Source of the DNA: an uncultured Myxococcales bacterium
GTDB lineage: Bacteria; Myxococcota_A; Polyangia; Polyangiales; Polyangiaceae
Reading direction: 5' to 3'
Assembly: GCA_937902985.1 (NCBI GenBank)
Contig: CALFNG010000547.1
Coordinates: forward strand, 1 to 35,940
DNA length: 35,940 nt
Under the pieces are notes generated by a model. The model searched no databases. It was not told the DNA's origin and saw only the letters and a program-made list of their open reading frames with translations. The stretch's first letter is position 1; each line of letters opens with the position of its first letter. Below are positions 26,501-33,472 of this stretch, piece by piece. Position numbers and translations under genes: made by a program.

Positions 26501-26665
26501 ATGCTTCCCATGTCGCTCGGCCTGGGCGACGGCGGCGAATCGAACGCACCGCTCGGACGGGCCGTGATCGGCGGTCTGCTCCTGGCAACCATGTCCACGC
26601 TGTTCTTCGTGCCGGTGATGTTCACGGTTCTGCAGCGGAACAAGCCGGCGGAGGTGTCCCCATGA
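23519..26665 (+). CDS. RND efflux permease (HAE-type)
   Basis: A 1048-residue RND pump with twelve membrane helices and two large periplasmic loops. The N-terminus RRPYTFVVLAMLILLMGVLEI and the helix-4 motif GGLALAVGILVDDATVEVEN carry the paired Asp of proton-relay RND proteins. No CusA-like pore Met motif is seen, so export of hydrophobic compounds is more likely than metals; the substrate is unknown. A G-rich ribosome site precedes the ATG at 23519. The stop overlaps the adaptor start (ATGA). Confidence 0.92.
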   Translation: MWIVRLALRRPYTFVVLAMLILLMGVLEILRTPTDIYPEINIPVVAAVWSYTGLAPSEMEGRITAQFERAVTTTVSGIEHTESQSLAGVSVVKVFLQPGTSIDGAMAQVSGVAQPVMKAMPPGTTAPLIIQYSATNVPIVQLGLSSPTLDEQQIYDLGTNFLRPGLATVRGAQLPLPVGGKQREIVVDLDTSKLFAWGLSPADVSNAVNLQNLVLPSGTVKIGPQEYPINLNGSPPVVDAFNDLPVETVGGTTVYLRDVAHVRDGYAPQTSLVVTDGTRGGLLPVLKAQGASTLDVVSQVRKTVPKVLATLPQGFQIKQLFDQSVFVRGAIDGVVREATIAAGLTGVMMLLFLGSWRSTLIVLVSIPLALLVSIIVLGLLGQTLNLMTLGGLALAVGILVDDATVEVENFQRQRGLRKPLVQAILDGAQEIAAPAFVSTLCICIVFVPVVFIAGAANSLFVPLAMAVVFAMLTSYFLSRTLVPTMEHYLLASEEPGGAGRGPLGRVHGVIERGFERLQQTYARALSRLLERRRAFIGAFAALCVGSFGLVPLLGQDFFPNVDAGELRLHVRAPPGTRIEETARLFARVEEHVRQLVPAAELDTVIQDIGVPISGINLVLGDPSMISSADGEMLVALKPAHKPTADYVRALRRDLATSFPGATFFFLPADISSQVLSFGQSAPIDVRITGPVTNEHANIGVARDLVKRFAALPGAADVHLAQVVDTPELDVDVDRTLSQQVGLSQRDVAGDILVSLSSNVQTAPNFWLDPRSGVQYSVAVQTPQWRIDSIDALGSIPLTAGVKTSAPPQLLANVATTSRTLGPTNLTHYNIARSFDVLVGVDGTDLGAVASPVQRIVDGTRLPRGTSIAVQGMAENMNASFRGLALGIGFAVVLVYMLMVVNFQSWLEPLIILMALPGTLAGIAWMLFLSRTTLSVPALMGALMSIGVATANSILVVTFASQELRRGGDVKAAALEAGRTRLRPVIMTAVAMVLGMLPMSLGLGDGGESNAPLGRAVIGGLLLATMSTLFFVPVMFTVLQRNKPAEVSP

Positions 26666-27864
26666 GCGTCGTCGCGACTCCGTTTCCTCCCGTCGAAGGG
26701 CGGCGGCGCCGCTGGCGGATTGGCCTCCTCGCGGCGAGCGTCCTGGCGCTCCTGTTCCTCGCCGGGTACTGGCCGCGCCGCGCCGCGGAGAAGAAGCTGG
26801 CCGCCGAGGCGATCGCGAGCCAGGAAGCCTTGCCTCGGGTCAAGGTGGAACCGGCCGTCGTCGTGGACGGTGGACGGTCGCTGGCCTTGCCGGGAAGCCT
26901 GGTGGCAAACCGGGAGGCGTTCATCAACGCGCGCGCGACCGGCTACGTCCTGAGGTGGCGCGTGGACATCGGCGACCGCGTGCGAGCGGGCGACGCCCTG
27001 GCGGACCTCGACACGCCGGAGCTCGACCAGCAGCTCGCGCAGGCGCAGGCGACGCTGCAGCAGCAACAGGCGGCGCTCGAGCAGGCCCTGGCGAACCGCG
27101 ACTACGCCAAGGTCACGGCCTCGCGCCAGGACATCCTCGTGGCCCAGAATCTGATCGCGAAGCAGGACGCCGATCTGGCCGACGCCCAGTTCAAGGTCGG
27201 TGAGGCGAACGTGCACGCGGGCCTGGCGAACGTCGCCGCCGCGCAGGCGAACGTCCGAGAGCTCACCCAGCTCGTGTCGTTCGGGCACGTCGTCGCGCCG
27301 TTCGACGGCCGCATCACCCAGCGGAGCATCGACGTCGGGAGCCTCGTCATTGCCGGCGGCGCGGCGGGCAGCCTCCCCCTCTTCCGGATCGAGGCGATTG
27401 ATCCGATCCGCGTCTTCGTCCAGGTGCCGCAGGCCTTTGCCCCGAGCGTGCACGACGCCGAGGAGGCCAGCGTCTCCATCCGGCAGATTCCCGGGCGCGT
27501 ATTCGATGGCCACGTGACGCGCACCGCGGGGACGCTCGACCCGGCGGTTCGCACCCTGAACGTCGAGATCGACATCCCCAACCCGAAGGGCGAGCTCCTC
27601 GGCGGGATGTACGCCGAGGTGACGATCGCCGTCGCCGTGGCCCATCGGGTCGTCCGCGTCCCCTCGAGCGCCGTGATCACCGACGCGCGCGGCGTCCATG
27701 TCGCGACCGTCGACGGCGCAGGTGCGGTCCACCTGGTCGAGGTGCTGCGGGGCCTCGACAACGGCCGCGACGTCGACCTGGTCGAAGGCCTCGTCGGCGG
27801 GGAGCGGGTCATGGTGAACCCGAGCGGCGACGTCGCCGACGGGGCGCGCGTCGACCCGGAATAG
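26662..27864 (+). CDS. RND periplasmic adaptor (membrane-fusion protein)
   Basis: A 400-residue HlyD/AcrA-type adaptor that couples the permease to an outer-membrane channel. An N-terminal anchor helix (IGLLAASVLALLFLAGYW) follows a basic start. Then come a lipoyl half-motif (ARATGYVLRWRVDIGDRVRAGDAL), an Ala/Gln-rich coiled hairpin at residues ~115-200, the second lipoyl half (VVAPFDGRITQRSIDVGSLV), and a beta-barrel domain (VRTLNVEIDIPNP). The ATG overlaps the permease stop, so the two are translationally coupled. Confidence 0.92.
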   Translation: MSVVATPFPPVEGRRRRWRIGLLAASVLALLFLAGYWPRRAAEKKLAAEAIASQEALPRVKVEPAVVVDGGRSLALPGSLVANREAFINARATGYVLRWRVDIGDRVRAGDALADLDTPELDQQLAQAQATLQQQQAALEQALANRDYAKVTASRQDILVAQNLIAKQDADLADAQFKVGEANVHAGLANVAAAQANVRELTQLVSFGHVVAPFDGRITQRSIDVGSLVIAGGAAGSLPLFRIEAIDPIRVFVQVPQAFAPSVHDAEEASVSIRQIPGRVFDGHVTRTAGTLDPAVRTLNVEIDIPNPKGELLGGMYAEVTIAVAVAHRVVRVPSSAVITDARGVHVATVDGAGAVHLVEVLRGLDNGRDVDLVEGLVGGERVMVNPSGDVADGARVDPE

Positions 27865-27924
27865 GCTCCGGTGCAAACCTCGGCACGCGCGTTGCGTTGT
27901 GGTGAACCACCCGGGAGGACTCCC

Positions 27925-28266
27925 ATGCCGCCCAAGATCACGGCAGCGCTGGCCACGGGGTTCACCCTCTTCATGGTCAAGGCGCTGCTCAACGGCAGAG
28001 CCGACGAGGTGGTCGATCTCGCCCAGACGAAACGTTTGGCGCTGAACCGCCCTCATTTCTTCGACGAGAGCGGCGACCTCGTCGGTAGGGGGCCGATCTT
28101 CGAGGGATCGCCGCAGATTGCAACCCGGCGTTCGCATCTTTCCCCGGCGGGTTCGAACCACATGTCATTTGGGCGCGAGAACGTCGCCCCGGCACGAGGC
28201 ACGGCGAATGCACCGACCCGATGTGTTGGAGGAGTCGTGATGAACTCGAAGAAACCTGAAGGCTGA
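27925..28266 (+). CDS. Hypothetical protein with N-terminal hydrophobic segment
   Basis: A 113-residue frame with a good ribosome site (GGGAGGAC) before the ATG. Residues ~5-21 (ITAALATGFTLFMVKALL) are hydrophobic and could anchor or export it. The rest is polar with no recognised motif, and the last ~50 residues look unlike a folded protein. It may be the 5' part of a decayed gene. It lies 60 bases after the adaptor gene. Confidence 0.4.
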   Translation: MPPKITAALATGFTLFMVKALLNGRADEVVDLAQTKRLALNRPHFFDESGDLVGRGPIFEGSPQIATRRSHLSPAGSNHMSFGRENVAPARGTANAPTRCVGGVVMNSKKPEG

Positions 28267-28271
28267 GCGCC

Positions 28272-28541
28272 GTGCCGGAGAAGCCGATTCCGTCTCCGAT
28301 CCAGGCGGCCATCCGCGCCGCCGCGGGTGACGACGCGAGCTTGCTGATGGCGCTTCGGCTGTTCGTGGAAGACACGGGCGAGCCGGGCCCCGACGATCAG
28401 GTTACCGAAGGCAGGCTCGAGCGCGCCGTCGCGCGAGCGATGCTCGAGGCTTGGCTTCACGGTGTGGGCTCGGCCGCGAGCGTTGGACTGGCGTACGCCG
28501 CGGTCGGCAACTGCCTCATGCAGGCGCTGGGGGCCGTCTGA
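28272..28541 (+). CDS. Small hypothetical protein
   Basis: An 89-residue protein, mostly Ala/Leu helix, ending in a hydrophobic stretch (GSAASVGLAYAAVGNCLM). The GTG start is 5 bases after the preceding stop, with GAAGG upstream, so the two may be co-translated. No family is recognised. Confidence 0.4.
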   Translation: MPEKPIPSPIQAAIRAAAGDDASLLMALRLFVEDTGEPGPDDQVTEGRLERAVARAMLEAWLHGVGSAASVGLAYAAVGNCLMQALGAV

Positions 28542-28620
28542 GCGATACGGCTCGGTATTGCCGCGAACGCCGCCCCGGGTCGCCGTGTTTGGCGTGCTTC
28601 CTGCGGACGACGAGTCTCTC

Positions 28621-28719
28621 ATGAAAAGCAAAATGCACGCGGCGGTCGTCGAGCAGTTCGGAAAGCCCTTGGCGCCCGCGCGCGTCTCCACCGCGCGGGC
28701 AAGCGCGAAGGCCAGGTGA
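28621..28719 (+). pseudogene. 5' stub of a zinc alcohol-dehydrogenase gene
   Basis: The frame starts MKSKMHAAVVEQFGKPLAP. The stretch from the second Met resembles the first residues of medium-chain zinc alcohol dehydrogenases (M-K-A-A-V-V-x-x-F-G-K-P-L). Homology stops near 28680, where a pyruvate-kinase-like frame takes over, and the stub terminates at 28719. It is best read as the front end of a gene cut by rearrangement. Confidence 0.5.
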
Positions 28720-29262
28720 CGCTCGACGGGCGGATCCTCACGGTGGTCGAGCGCGCCGAGAAGAAACGCGGAACGTTCGTCCTTCGCGTGGTTCGCACGC
28801 AAAAGGAAACCGCCAAGCTCCGCGCCGAGAAGGGCATCAACCTTCCCGACACGCTCACGACGGTGCCCAGCATGACCGAGGCGGACCTCCGCGCGCTCGC
28901 CTTCATCGCGAGGCACTCCGATGCCGTCAGCCTGTCGTTCGTTCGCACGCCCGACGACGTTCGCAAACTGCACGAAGAGCTCGACCGGCTGGGACGCCCC
29001 GACATCGGAGTCGTGCTCAAGATCGAGAAGCGCGAGGCCTTCGAGAATTTGTCTCGCATGCTCCTTGAAGGCCTAAAGAGGCCGCCGCTGGCCGTCATGA
29101 TCGCGCGGGGAGACCTTGCGGTGGAGGTCGGGTTCGAGCGTCTCGCCGAGCTACAAGAGGAAATCTTGTGGCTCTGCGAGGCCAGCCATGTGCCAACGAT
29201 CTGGGCGACCCAAGTCCTCGACACGCTCGCGCGCACGGGTGTGCCTTCGCGAGCAGAAGCCG
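28681..29262 (+). pseudogene. Pyruvate kinase internal fragment
   Basis: The reading frame through GTG 28716 encodes the middle of a pyruvate-kinase-like protein: KGINLPDT, DAVSLSFVRT, VVLKIEKREAF, the metal/substrate segment VMIARGDLAVEVGF, and TIWATQVLDTLARTGVPSRAE. The normal N-terminal barrel strands are missing, and homology ends at PSRAE, where the barrel's last strands and the C-terminal domain should follow. The frame then runs on into the arsC region. Both ends are broken, so activity is unlikely. It abuts an alcohol dehydrogenase stub. Confidence 0.8.
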
Positions 29263-29298
29263 GTTCGATCATTGCACCGGGGGGTGGCGGAGGATTTC

Positions 29299-29772
29299 AT
29301 GAGCGACTCGAAGCGGGTCCTGTTCCTTTGCAACGGAAATTCGGCCCGCAGCCAGATGGCGGAGGCGTTCCTTCGCCACGTCGGCCACCCTCGTTTCGAG
29401 GCGTTCAGCGCCGGCGCGCGCCCGGATTCGGACGTGCACCCGCAAGCTTTGGAGACGCTTCGCCGCAACGGTGTGCCCGTTGACGGGCTCGCGACGAAAG
29501 ACATCGCGATGTTCGCACGGCAAACATTCGATTTCGTCATCAGTCTCTGCGATCGGCAGCGAGAACAGCCCTCGGTCGTGCAGGGCGCCGACATGATCTA
29601 CTGGACGTTCTGCGATCCGGCGGAGCCTGCCGAGGCGACTGCACGAGCCCATGCGTTCGACGACGTGTTCCGGGGTCTCGAGCGGCGCATCCGGCTTCTC
29701 ATCGCAGTCAACAGCAGACGCACCGTGTCGGCGCCGCGTCTGGTTTCCTCTGACGCGTCCCACTCGACGTGA
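29299..29772 (+). CDS. arsC: Arsenate reductase / low-MW phosphatase family protein
   Basis: A 157-residue LMW-phosphatase-fold protein. The P-loop Cys11-x5-Arg17 (CNGNSAR) followed by SQMAEAFLR, and the Asp106-Pro acid motif (WTFCDPAE), fit the ArsC/Wzb group. GGAGGA precedes the ATG. In thioredoxin-coupled ArsC a second P-loop Cys and a Cys pair near residues 82 and 89 carry the redox cascade; here the P-loop position is Ala, Cys84 is present, its partner is missing, and Cys105 is extra. So arsenate reductase with a different reductant is likely, but a tyrosine phosphatase cannot be excluded. No arsB, acr3 or arsR is nearby. Confidence 0.8.
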   Translation: MSDSKRVLFLCNGNSARSQMAEAFLRHVGHPRFEAFSAGARPDSDVHPQALETLRRNGVPVDGLATKDIAMFARQTFDFVISLCDRQREQPSVVQGADMIYWTFCDPAEPAEATARAHAFDDVFRGLERRIRLLIAVNSRRTVSAPRLVSSDASHST

Positions 29773-29830
29773 TCGGGGACCGTGCAACGCAGGAGCCCAG
29801 GGAGTGTATGGTCCGCGCGAGGTGACGGAC

Positions 29831-29995
29831 ATGACGCTCTGCCCAATCGCCCTGGCCGTACACTGCACTGGCTGCCCGCTCGTGAAAGCTTGCCCCGCCA
29901 AGCGCGCGCTCGGTGACTTCGGGACGTACGTTCCGGCGGCGGGAGCAAAGCCCGATCGCGACGCCACGACCCAGAGGACCGATCGCGACCGGTGA
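29831..29995 (+). CDS. 54-residue Cys-rich small protein
   Basis: A short protein starting MTLCPIALAVHCTGCPLVK, with four Cys at positions 4, 12, 15 and 21 (C-x7-C-x2-C-x5-C) and a polar tail. The Cys spacing suggests a bound metal or Fe-S cluster. It lies 58 bases after arsC, same strand, so co-transcription is plausible. I recall similar short proteins in other bacteria but cannot name a family or function. Confidence 0.5.
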   Translation: MTLCPIALAVHCTGCPLVKACPAKRALGDFGTYVPAAGAKPDRDATTQRTDRDR

Positions 29996-30205
29996 CGGCT
30001 GGTTCTCATGCTGACGAAGCTCCTTCCTGGTGGGCCTCTCGTTGGCGCGACCGATGCCCCCCATCGTGGGGAACGATCGGATCGCTCGGGCCGCGGTACG
30101 CGATCTCCGTGATGGGACGGGACGGGTGACACGGCTCTTCGGTGATCGGCAAGCTCTTGCCGTCGCGGCTGAGGTGCGCGATGATGACCCCTCGGGAGGA
30201 CGTAC

Positions 30206-30856
30206 ATGAAGCCTTGGAGCGCCCGGATCGCGATCGTGGCGACGGTGACGGTGACGGTGGCGGGGTGCAGCAGCAGCAGCAGCAGCGGCTCCGACGGGGC
30301 GGCCGGGAGCTGCGGGAAGGTCGCGGCGTGCGGCGGTAACCTGGTCGGGACCTGGACGATCGTCGCCGGGTGCCAGAGCGGCGCTCCGTCGATCCCGATG
30401 AACCCGGCGTGCCAGAGCGAGACGGTCCAGTCGGGGCCCGTCACTGCGAGCGGGACGGCCACGTTCAACGCGGACATGACGTACTCGGTGTCGCTGACGG
30501 AGACGACCACGGACACGCTCGTCGTGCCGACGAGCTGCCTCGCGCAGGGCGGAGTCACCCTGACGTGCGACCAACTCGCGGGGGTGCTCAACAATGCGCT
30601 CTCGGGCGACGCCGGGACTGCGACGACGTGCACCACTTCCGGCTCGAGCTGCAACTGCCCTTTAACGGTGTCGGCGACCAGGGGGCCCGAGATGGGCACG
30701 TACGCGGTCTCCGGCAACACGTTCACGACGACCTCGTCGGGCACGACGGGAACCCCCGCGGGCTACTGCGTCCAGGGCAACACGTTGCACGTCCTCGCGA
30801 CGACGATGGCCATGGGCGCTTCGACGACGGTCGACCTCGTAGCGACGAAGCAGTAG
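30206..30856 (+). CDS. Lipoprotein with Cys-rich beta-type domain
   Basis: A 216-residue lipoprotein with a GGAGG ribosome site, signal peptide and lipobox VAGC (Cys21), then a run of six Ser. The mature part has eight or more Cys and Thr/Ser-rich alternating strands beginning NLVGTWTIVAGC, which resembles the lipocalin-like start seen in secreted proteins of myxobacteria. This suggests a disulfide-stabilised beta-barrel or sandwich. No catalytic motif is visible; function unknown. Confidence 0.72.
   Translation: MKPWSARIAIVATVTVTVAGCSSSSSSGSDGAAGSCGKVAACGGNLVGTWTIVAGCQSGAPSIPMNPACQSETVQSGPVTASGTATFNADMTYSVSLTETTTDTLVVPTSCLAQGGVTLTCDQLAGVLNNALSGDAGTATTCTTSGSSCNCPLTVSATRGPEMGTYAVSGNTFTTTSSGTTGTPAGYCVQGNTLHVLATTMAMGASTTVDLVATKQ
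30269..30286 (+). repeat. (AGC)6 microsatellite in lipoprotein linker
   Basis: Six AGC units encode Ser22-27 directly after the lipidated Cys. Slippage would change linker length in steps of one residue without breaking the frame. Confidence 0.7.
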
Positions 30857-30946
30857 CGCGCCTGCGCGACGTGCATCGCGAGAGGCGCGCGCGAGGGGCG
30901 ACGCGGACCTGCGCTCGTCCCCCAAGCAGCGTACTCTCGCTCCTCC

Positions 30947-31068
30947 GACCAGGGATTGGGCAACTTGATCCCGTTCCCGTCCGGCGTCACTTCCCCGGAC
31001 GGCCGCATGGGCCGTCGCGAGAGGCTCGGGGGGGTCTCCTCAACTTCTACGAACGAAAAGCCGCGTAG
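30947..31068 (+). pseudogene. Transposase 3'-end remnant (integrase-core type)
   Basis: The frame reads QGLGNLIPFP...GRMGRRERLGG and, after a one-base shift in a run of seven G (31028-31034), LLNFYERKAA-stop. The same tail occurs at 34106-34275. It is the C-terminal end of an rve/DDE transposase (IS3/IS481-like), whose usual ending is H-Y-H-x-E-R-N-H-Q-G-L. Only this tail remains. Beyond the stop, GGGACAGTACA near 31088 may be the element's terminal repeat. Confidence 0.6.
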
Positions 31069-31179
31069 AACCGCGCGGATCGTCCGTGGGACAGTACAGG
31101 GTGCGCTTTGGATGCGCCGTTCACAAAGATATTGCAAGAACGAGCCGTTTCCGGCGAGGCGTCGTGATTGGCTGCGCGC

Positions 31180-32325
31180 ATGAAAAACCACCTCCGGCCG
31201 AATCGGCCACACGCCCCCATTGCTCGCCGTCCCCGTTTCGCAGCGAGCGCCACGCTTCTCGGCGCCGCCACAGCCGCGGTCGCGGTTCTGGCCCCCGCGC
31301 GAGCCGCGATGGCCGACGACGACAGCAAGATCCGAACCGTGTTCGTCATTGCGATGGAGAACCACAACTTCACGCAGTCGAGCCCCACCTCGAGCCCGCA
31401 GCAAATCCTCGGCGACCCGGCGGCACCGTACATCAACAGCCTGGTCACCCCGGGAAATCCGAATGCCGCGCAGGTTTCGTACGCCACGAAGTATTACAAC
31501 GCGGGCGTCGGCGTGCACCCGTCCGAGCCCAACTACGTATGGGCCGAGGCAGGGACGGATTTTGGCGTGCACACGGACGCCGACCCTCGTCCGGCGAACG
31601 GCAACATCTTCGCTTCCGACCACCTTACGGCGCAGCTGAACGCGGCAGGCATCTCCTGGAAGAACTACCAGGAAGACGTGCAGTTGAGCAGCGACGCGCT
31701 GACGAGCGCCTCGGGCACGAACGGCCCAGTCAATCCGTACAACGGCACCACGCAGTTCAACTACGCGGTCAAGCACAATCCGATGGCTTTCTTCCCGGTT
31801 ACGGGTACGCAGAACGTCTATCCGCTCGCGCAGGTCTTCCAGGATCTGTCATGCGGCGACGTCGGACAGTACAACTGGATTACGCCCGATCAGTACAACG
31901 ACCAGCATAGCGCCCTGGCCGGCGGCTTTACGTACCAGGGGACGTTGTACACGGGTGACCAGGCGTCGATCGCCCAGGGCGACAACTTCCTGTCGATCGT
32001 CGTCCCACAAGTCATGGCGTCGAAGGCTTACAAGCACAACGGCGTCATCGTCATCTGGTGGGACGAGAGCGAACAGGGCGACACGGCAAACCAGACGCTC
32101 GGCGAAATCGTCATCTCGCATCAGGCGAAGGGGAACGCCTACGCCAGCAGGGTGGAGCTGAACCATTCGTCCGACCTCAAGACGATGGAGGAAATCTTCG
32201 ATCTCCCCTTCGTGAATAACGCGATTCCCACAAGCGAGACCAACGTCGAGGGGAGCGGCTACAACACGGTCCCCTCGGTCAACGACCTGAGCGACCTCTT
32301 CGTCGCGAAGGCGTTCAAGAAGTAG
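31180..32325 (+). CDS. Secreted phosphoesterase (acid phosphatase/phospholipase C-like)
   Basis: A 381-residue exported enzyme of the phosphoesterase family that includes AcpA-type acid phosphatases and phospholipase C. The N-terminus has a RRPRF motif and a hydrophobic core ending ARAAMA, compatible with Tat export. Metal-site motifs follow: VFVIAMENHNF (first Asn/Glu/His site), VIVIWWDESEQGD, and VELNHSSDLKTMEEIF. It would hydrolyse phosphomonoesters or phospholipids in the periplasm or outside; the substrate is unknown. The ATG at 31180 is preferred; a TTG 12 bases upstream has a slightly better-placed GAGG. A transposase remnant lies just upstream. Confidence 0.88.
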   Translation: MKNHLRPNRPHAPIARRPRFAASATLLGAATAAVAVLAPARAAMADDDSKIRTVFVIAMENHNFTQSSPTSSPQQILGDPAAPYINSLVTPGNPNAAQVSYATKYYNAGVGVHPSEPNYVWAEAGTDFGVHTDADPRPANGNIFASDHLTAQLNAAGISWKNYQEDVQLSSDALTSASGTNGPVNPYNGTTQFNYAVKHNPMAFFPVTGTQNVYPLAQVFQDLSCGDVGQYNWITPDQYNDQHSALAGGFTYQGTLYTGDQASIAQGDNFLSIVVPQVMASKAYKHNGVIVIWWDESEQGDTANQTLGEIVISHQAKGNAYASRVELNHSSDLKTMEEIFDLPFVNNAIPTSETNVEGSGYNTVPSVNDLSDLFVAKAFKK

Positions 32326-32374
32326 GACGGCAACGGGGACGACTAGAAGCAAGCGCGAGTGAGTTGACACTTGG

Positions 32375-32390
32375 GGGGGCCTTCGCCCCC
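32375..32390 (+). terminator. Hairpin after phosphoesterase gene
   Basis: GGGGGC-CTTC-GCCCCC forms a 6-bp stem with a compact loop, 50 bases after the stop. No T-run follows, so the terminator assignment is tentative. Confidence 0.35.
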
Positions 32391-32512
32391 GCGAGCTCTC
32401 AAAAAGAGTTGGAAATAATACTGCTTAGATTAGGGGGCGCGCCGCACCGGCCGGGCGCCCCGCTGTAGATTGGGTGTAGCCGGCCACACGGATCCGGAGG
32501 AAGCGGACGCGA

Positions 32513-32540
32513 GTCGGGGCGGCGCGTCAGCGCCGCCCCG
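32513..32540 (-). terminator. Strong GC hairpin after the split minus-strand gene
   Basis: CGGGGCGGCGC-GTCA-GCGCCGCCCCG (32515-32540) is an 11-bp perfect stem with a 4-base loop. It starts 14 bases beyond the TGA of the minus-strand frame ending at 32555, the usual place of a terminator in GC-rich genomes. Confidence 0.55.
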
Positions 32541-32554
32541 GATCTCGGTTCCGG

Positions 32555-32980
32555 TCACTCCTCCGTGGCCGTCTTACGGGCCTTCCCCGTAGTGTCCCAG
32601 ATCTCGATCGCGGCCGATTTCAGCTGGAACTCGCGGAACGTTTCGCGTCGCGACCGGGTCGGGCGTTCGGTCCAGCGATCACGATGAAATGACCGCTAGG
32701 TTGCCGCCGCCGTTGCTGAACACCCGATGCCGAGAGCCGGGCCTTTCAGTTCCGCGAGCTCCTCGTTCGACAGGGGGAAAGAAGCCCACTTCCGATAGAA
32801 CGACTCGTCCTCCCACCCGAAGCTGATGGTCGCCAAGGGTCGGTTGTCACCCAGACGAGGGCTGACATCGACCAGCACCTGGATGAATGCACGCCGGCAG
32901 TCACAGCGCTCGTCGTTGCAGAACATCTCCACGAACCCGTAGGTGCCGGAAAGGGACCGATGGCCCGTCAGCCGTACCAT
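32555..32980 (-). pseudogene. Hypothetical gene interrupted by an in-frame TAG
   Basis: From the ATG at 32980, a 94-residue frame runs to TAG (32696-32698). The same frame then continues for 46 codons (…REFQLKSAAIEIWDTTGK…) to TGA at 32555, directly before a strong hairpin. The first part has TYGFVEMFCNDERCDCRRAFIQV and ISFGWEDESFYRKWASFPL, which looks like a known but unnamed small bacterial family with a C-x4-C-x-C cluster. The gene may be a nonsense-mutated single gene or two fused remnants. Without readthrough the product is 94 residues. Confidence 0.5.
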
Positions 32981-33152
32981 CGCGTCGAACGGACCTGCCC
33001 TTCACGGCGTCGTGGACGCGATTTCGCGGCAAGTACAGCAGGCCCGAATGAGCGCCGTGAAGTGCGCGTCGAAGCCCACCCTCGCGACGTCGTTCGCGGC
33101 GAGGCTCGGCGCGGCCATCCTACCCAAAGTGGTGCGTCTCGGTGTCCACGCT

Positions 33153-33190
33153 TGACGTCACGGCCGGCACTGGTCAGAGTACATGGTCAG
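33153..33190 (+). promoter_or_regulatory. Possible operator of the toxin-antitoxin pair
   Basis: The bases before the antitoxin start contain a perfect palindrome TGACGTCA (33153-33160), whose overlapping TTGACG could serve as a -35 box, and a direct repeat TGGTCAG at 33171-33177 and 33184-33190. Phd-type antitoxins autorepress at repeats in this position. There is no ribosome site, so initiation may be leaderless or weak. Confidence 0.35.
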
Positions 33191-33472
33191 ATGAAGTCGA
33201 TTGCCGTCACCGAGTTCAAGGCGCAATGTCTCGCGCTCCTTGAGGCCGTTGCCCGCACCGGGCAGCCTCTCGTCGTCACCAAGCGCGGCAAGCCCCTGGC
33301 GCGCATCGTCCCGAGCGGACGTGGCGAGACGGTCTACCAGCAAGATAGCCTCGCCGGAACGGTGACGATCGTCGGGGATGTGGTGTCGCCCATTTTGCCT
33401 CCGTCGGCATGGGACGCGCTACGTGGTGAGCTCTTGCCGTCCGGGCGTCCCGCGACGAAGCCGCGAGGGTGA
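33191..33472 (+). CDS. Phd/YefM-type antitoxin
   Basis: A 93-residue antitoxin. The N-terminal DNA-binding fold is typical (MKSIAVTEFKAQCLALLEAV, then PLVVTKRGKPLARIVP). The C-terminal half (SLAGTVTIVGDVVSPI) is the toxin-wrapping segment common in antitoxins paired with PIN toxins. The stop overlaps the toxin's GTG (GTGA). It neutralises the toxin and should autorepress the pair. Confidence 0.88.
   Translation: MKSIAVTEFKAQCLALLEAVARTGQPLVVTKRGKPLARIVPSGRGETVYQQDSLAGTVTIVGDVVSPILPPSAWDALRGELLPSGRPATKPRG

Noticed and set aside
25999-28161. 720-codon minus-strand frame opposite the adaptor gene
   Set aside because: Shadow composition and no recognisable domain.
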